From the NCBI RefSeq assembly GCF_004119445.1, contig NZ_QICI01000022.1, positions 1-45,114 of the forward strand: a stretch of DNA of 45,114 bases, written 5' to 3'. The stretch comes from Chryseobacterium sp. CH21 (GTDB taxonomy: Bacteria; Bacteroidota; Bacteroidia; Flavobacteriales; Weeksellaceae). The translations under genes were made by a program, and so were the position numbers. Below the pieces are notes generated by a model that ran no database searches, was not told the DNA's origin, and saw only the letters and a program-made list of their open reading frames with translations. This document shows, one piece after another, positions 43,766-45,114 of the stretch; position 1 is the stretch's first letter, and each line of letters begins with the position of its first letter.

Positions 43766-44871
43766 ATGAGGAAAATCTATCTTTTTTCTTACTGCTTTGC
43801 ATGCAGGTATTGTCGGCCCAATTCACAGAAAACGACATTAAATTTTGGGTAGGAACCGGCTCAAAAAAAGCATATTTCATTGCTGATTTTAATGACAACA
43901 GTACTCCCAATTCGTATGCATGGGGATACCGCTTTGACGGCGATGGCCTGTTGATGGAAGATCTTATCAATGCAATTGTGGCAGCAGAATCCAACATGCA
44001 GGTTGACATTCCTACAGGATATCTTTCTATTCTGAATTATAATCATCACACATCCACTACTGATGACAGCTGGATAACATGGTCTGGATCCAGTTCATCA
44101 AACATGACATGGAACAATGGTGTAGATTATACTCCTTTAGTGGACGGAAAATGGTATGGGGTTACATATGGCCTTGATCATTACGATATTCCTCCCTCTC
44201 CTCCCGTTCCAGCCTACAGTTCTGCATGGTTTACTCCGTCTCAGGTTACGAACTGGGTGGGAACAGGAACTAATAAAAGTCTTTTAGTTGTTGATTTCGG
44301 CACAGACAACGTTAATGGAAATGCCAATTCTTTTGTTTTTGGAATTAAATATAACGGAAGTATAACTGCTGAACAGGCTTTACAACTGATTCAATCTCAG
44401 ATTTCGTATTTTAATTTTACATCAGCAAACAACCAGATTACTACTCTATCATTGAACTCCTTTGCTGGAAATACTTCCGGATCAGACAGCTGGAAGTTAT
44501 ATAAAGGAAAAGATTTATCAAGCTGGCAAACAAAAGCCAACTTATCTCAAGTACAGCTCAATAACAATGATTGGTTTGGATTAAGTTTCGGACAAAGAAG
44601 GCCATTTACTCCAACAGAAGCACAGTTGACTTTAGGAATTTCTTCTGTGACAAAGAAAAAATTCAGTATTTATCCTAATCCGGCAAGTGATTTTATTCAA
44701 ATTGAAACGGCTGAGAAACTGAAAGAAGTGAACATCTATTCTGTAACAGGACAGAAAGTGATAACCTCTGAGGAATTAAAGATTAATGTTCAGACATTAC
44801 ATCCCGGAGCTTATTTTGTTGAGATTAAAACATCTGCAAGTTCTACGATACATAAGATTGTTAAAAAATAG
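43766..44871 (+). pseudogene. B12-riboswitch-controlled T9SS-secreted two-domain protein, signal peptide frameshifted
   Basis: The ATG at 43766 reads MRKIYLF, and one T appears missing from the run near 43782-43788. The -1 frame continues LLLCMQVLSAQ, a normal signal-peptide end, and is open to 44871. The mature protein has two related domains. The first has WVGTGSKKAYFIADF and GYRFDG; the second has WVGTGTNKSLLVVDF and GIKYNG. A T9SS type A sorting domain follows (SIYPNPASDFIQIETAE to the end). It is thus exported to the surface or medium. Riboswitch control implies a role in cobalamin capture, but the domain family is not known to me. An IS end follows 16 bp after the stop. Confidence 0.85.
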
Positions 44872-44887
44872 AGAAAGCGCCTTAAGG

Positions 44888-45114
44888 TAGTCATGGTCGG
44901 AAGAAATTTCCGACCATTTTTTATGTTTTAAGTTTTGAAGACTTTTGCAGGATCACCCCCCGCAAATATTATTAAAATTGCGGTAATCATATCCCGAAGT
45001 TCCATAGCGATGCGCCTTTTAGCTGTTTTATATCCTAAATTGTTTACTTTTTTGTAAATCAAGAGCAGCATAGAAGCAATCATTGTCATGTAGAGCATTA
45101 CTTCAATTCCGTTT
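44888..45114 (-). mobile_element. IS4-like insertion sequence, partial (3' end)
   Basis: TAGTCATGGTCGGAAGA (44888-44904) is the terminal repeat, identical when read inward to the end at 196-212. A hairpin (44893-44902 with 44908-44917) followed by a T-run lies in the end and probably also terminates the T9SS-protein gene. The element continues off the right edge. Confidence 0.78.
44928..45114 (-). CDS. IS4-like transposase, C-terminal fragment cut by window edge
   Basis: The minus-strand frame, open from the edge to TAA at 44930-44928, gives about 62 residues. It includes NGIEVMLYMTMIASMLLLIYKK and the ending GGDPAKVFKT (the first stretch is given here only in outline). This is the helical tail of IS4-type DDE transposases. 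The N-terminal part of what looks like the same protein is at 1-71. The catalytic residues are not in the window. Confidence 0.72.
   Translation of the reverse strand, partial: NGIEVMLYMTMIASMLLLIYKKVNNLGYKTAKRRIAMELRDMITAILIIFAGGDPAKVFKT

Overview
The window looks like chromosome of a Chryseobacterium-type member of the Flavobacteriia (Bacteroidota). It is AT-rich and carries many promoters with the Bacteroidota -7 element TAnnTTTG. It encodes a type IX secretion (T9SS) sorting domain, a DUF5686 outer-membrane protein, a BT_3928-type DoxX protein and the gene order folP / DUF1599 / DoxX / TerB-like / tpiA. This assignment rests on sequence features only; no database was searched.

Layout. 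(1) Both window edges lie inside copies of one IS4-like insertion sequence in the same orientation. Each copy shows one end, and the two ends share a 17-bp terminal repeat (196-212 and 44888-44904). (2) 238-2708, minus: an ECF sigma factor, a small zinc-finger anti-sigma-like protein, a DUF417 membrane protein and a fused methionine sulfoxide reductase MsrAB, probably an oxidative or chlorine stress operon. (3) 2978-13973, plus: alaS, a PhoX-like lipoprotein, a frameshifted di-haem cytochrome c peroxidase, a DUF5686 protein, a small orphan and an M28 peptidase. (4) 14502-21957, minus: a complete branched-chain amino acid operon, ilvE-ilvD-ilvB-ilvN-ilvC-ilvA. It is preceded by two consecutive leader-peptide attenuators not previously called as genes. 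(5) 21982-26186: folP and the conserved DUF1599, DoxX, TerB-like and tpiA genes.

(6) 26260-41978: a 15.7-kb integrative element inserted by a tyrosine recombinase into the loop of the hairpin terminator between the convergent genes tpiA and the phytase-like esterase gene. The two halves of the perfect 15-bp stem now sit at the two ends. Its backbone (int, an excisionase-like HTH protein and a polymerase-palm-like putative replication protein) is at the right end. Its cargo is a serine recombinase, antirestriction protein ArdA, a fused nuclease-methyltransferase with a specificity subunit, a GmrSD-like DUF262/DUF1524 nuclease, a cluster of small membrane or secreted proteins set among strong hairpins, and an ADP-ribosyltransferase toxin with a candidate immunity gene. 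No relaxase, conjugation or phage structural gene is seen, so it resembles a small satellite-type or plasmid-like integrative element carrying defence and toxin genes.

(7) 42008-44871: the phytase-like esterase lipoprotein and, divergent from it, a cobalamin riboswitch controlling a T9SS-secreted protein with two related domains.

Six reading frames are broken by apparent single-base changes, all in or beside short A or T runs (near 8690, 31735, 32143, 32480, 34843 and 43785). Five are losses and one is a gain. This pattern fits homopolymer sequencing error at least as well as gene decay, so these genes are annotated as probably intact products with a frameshift in this sequence.
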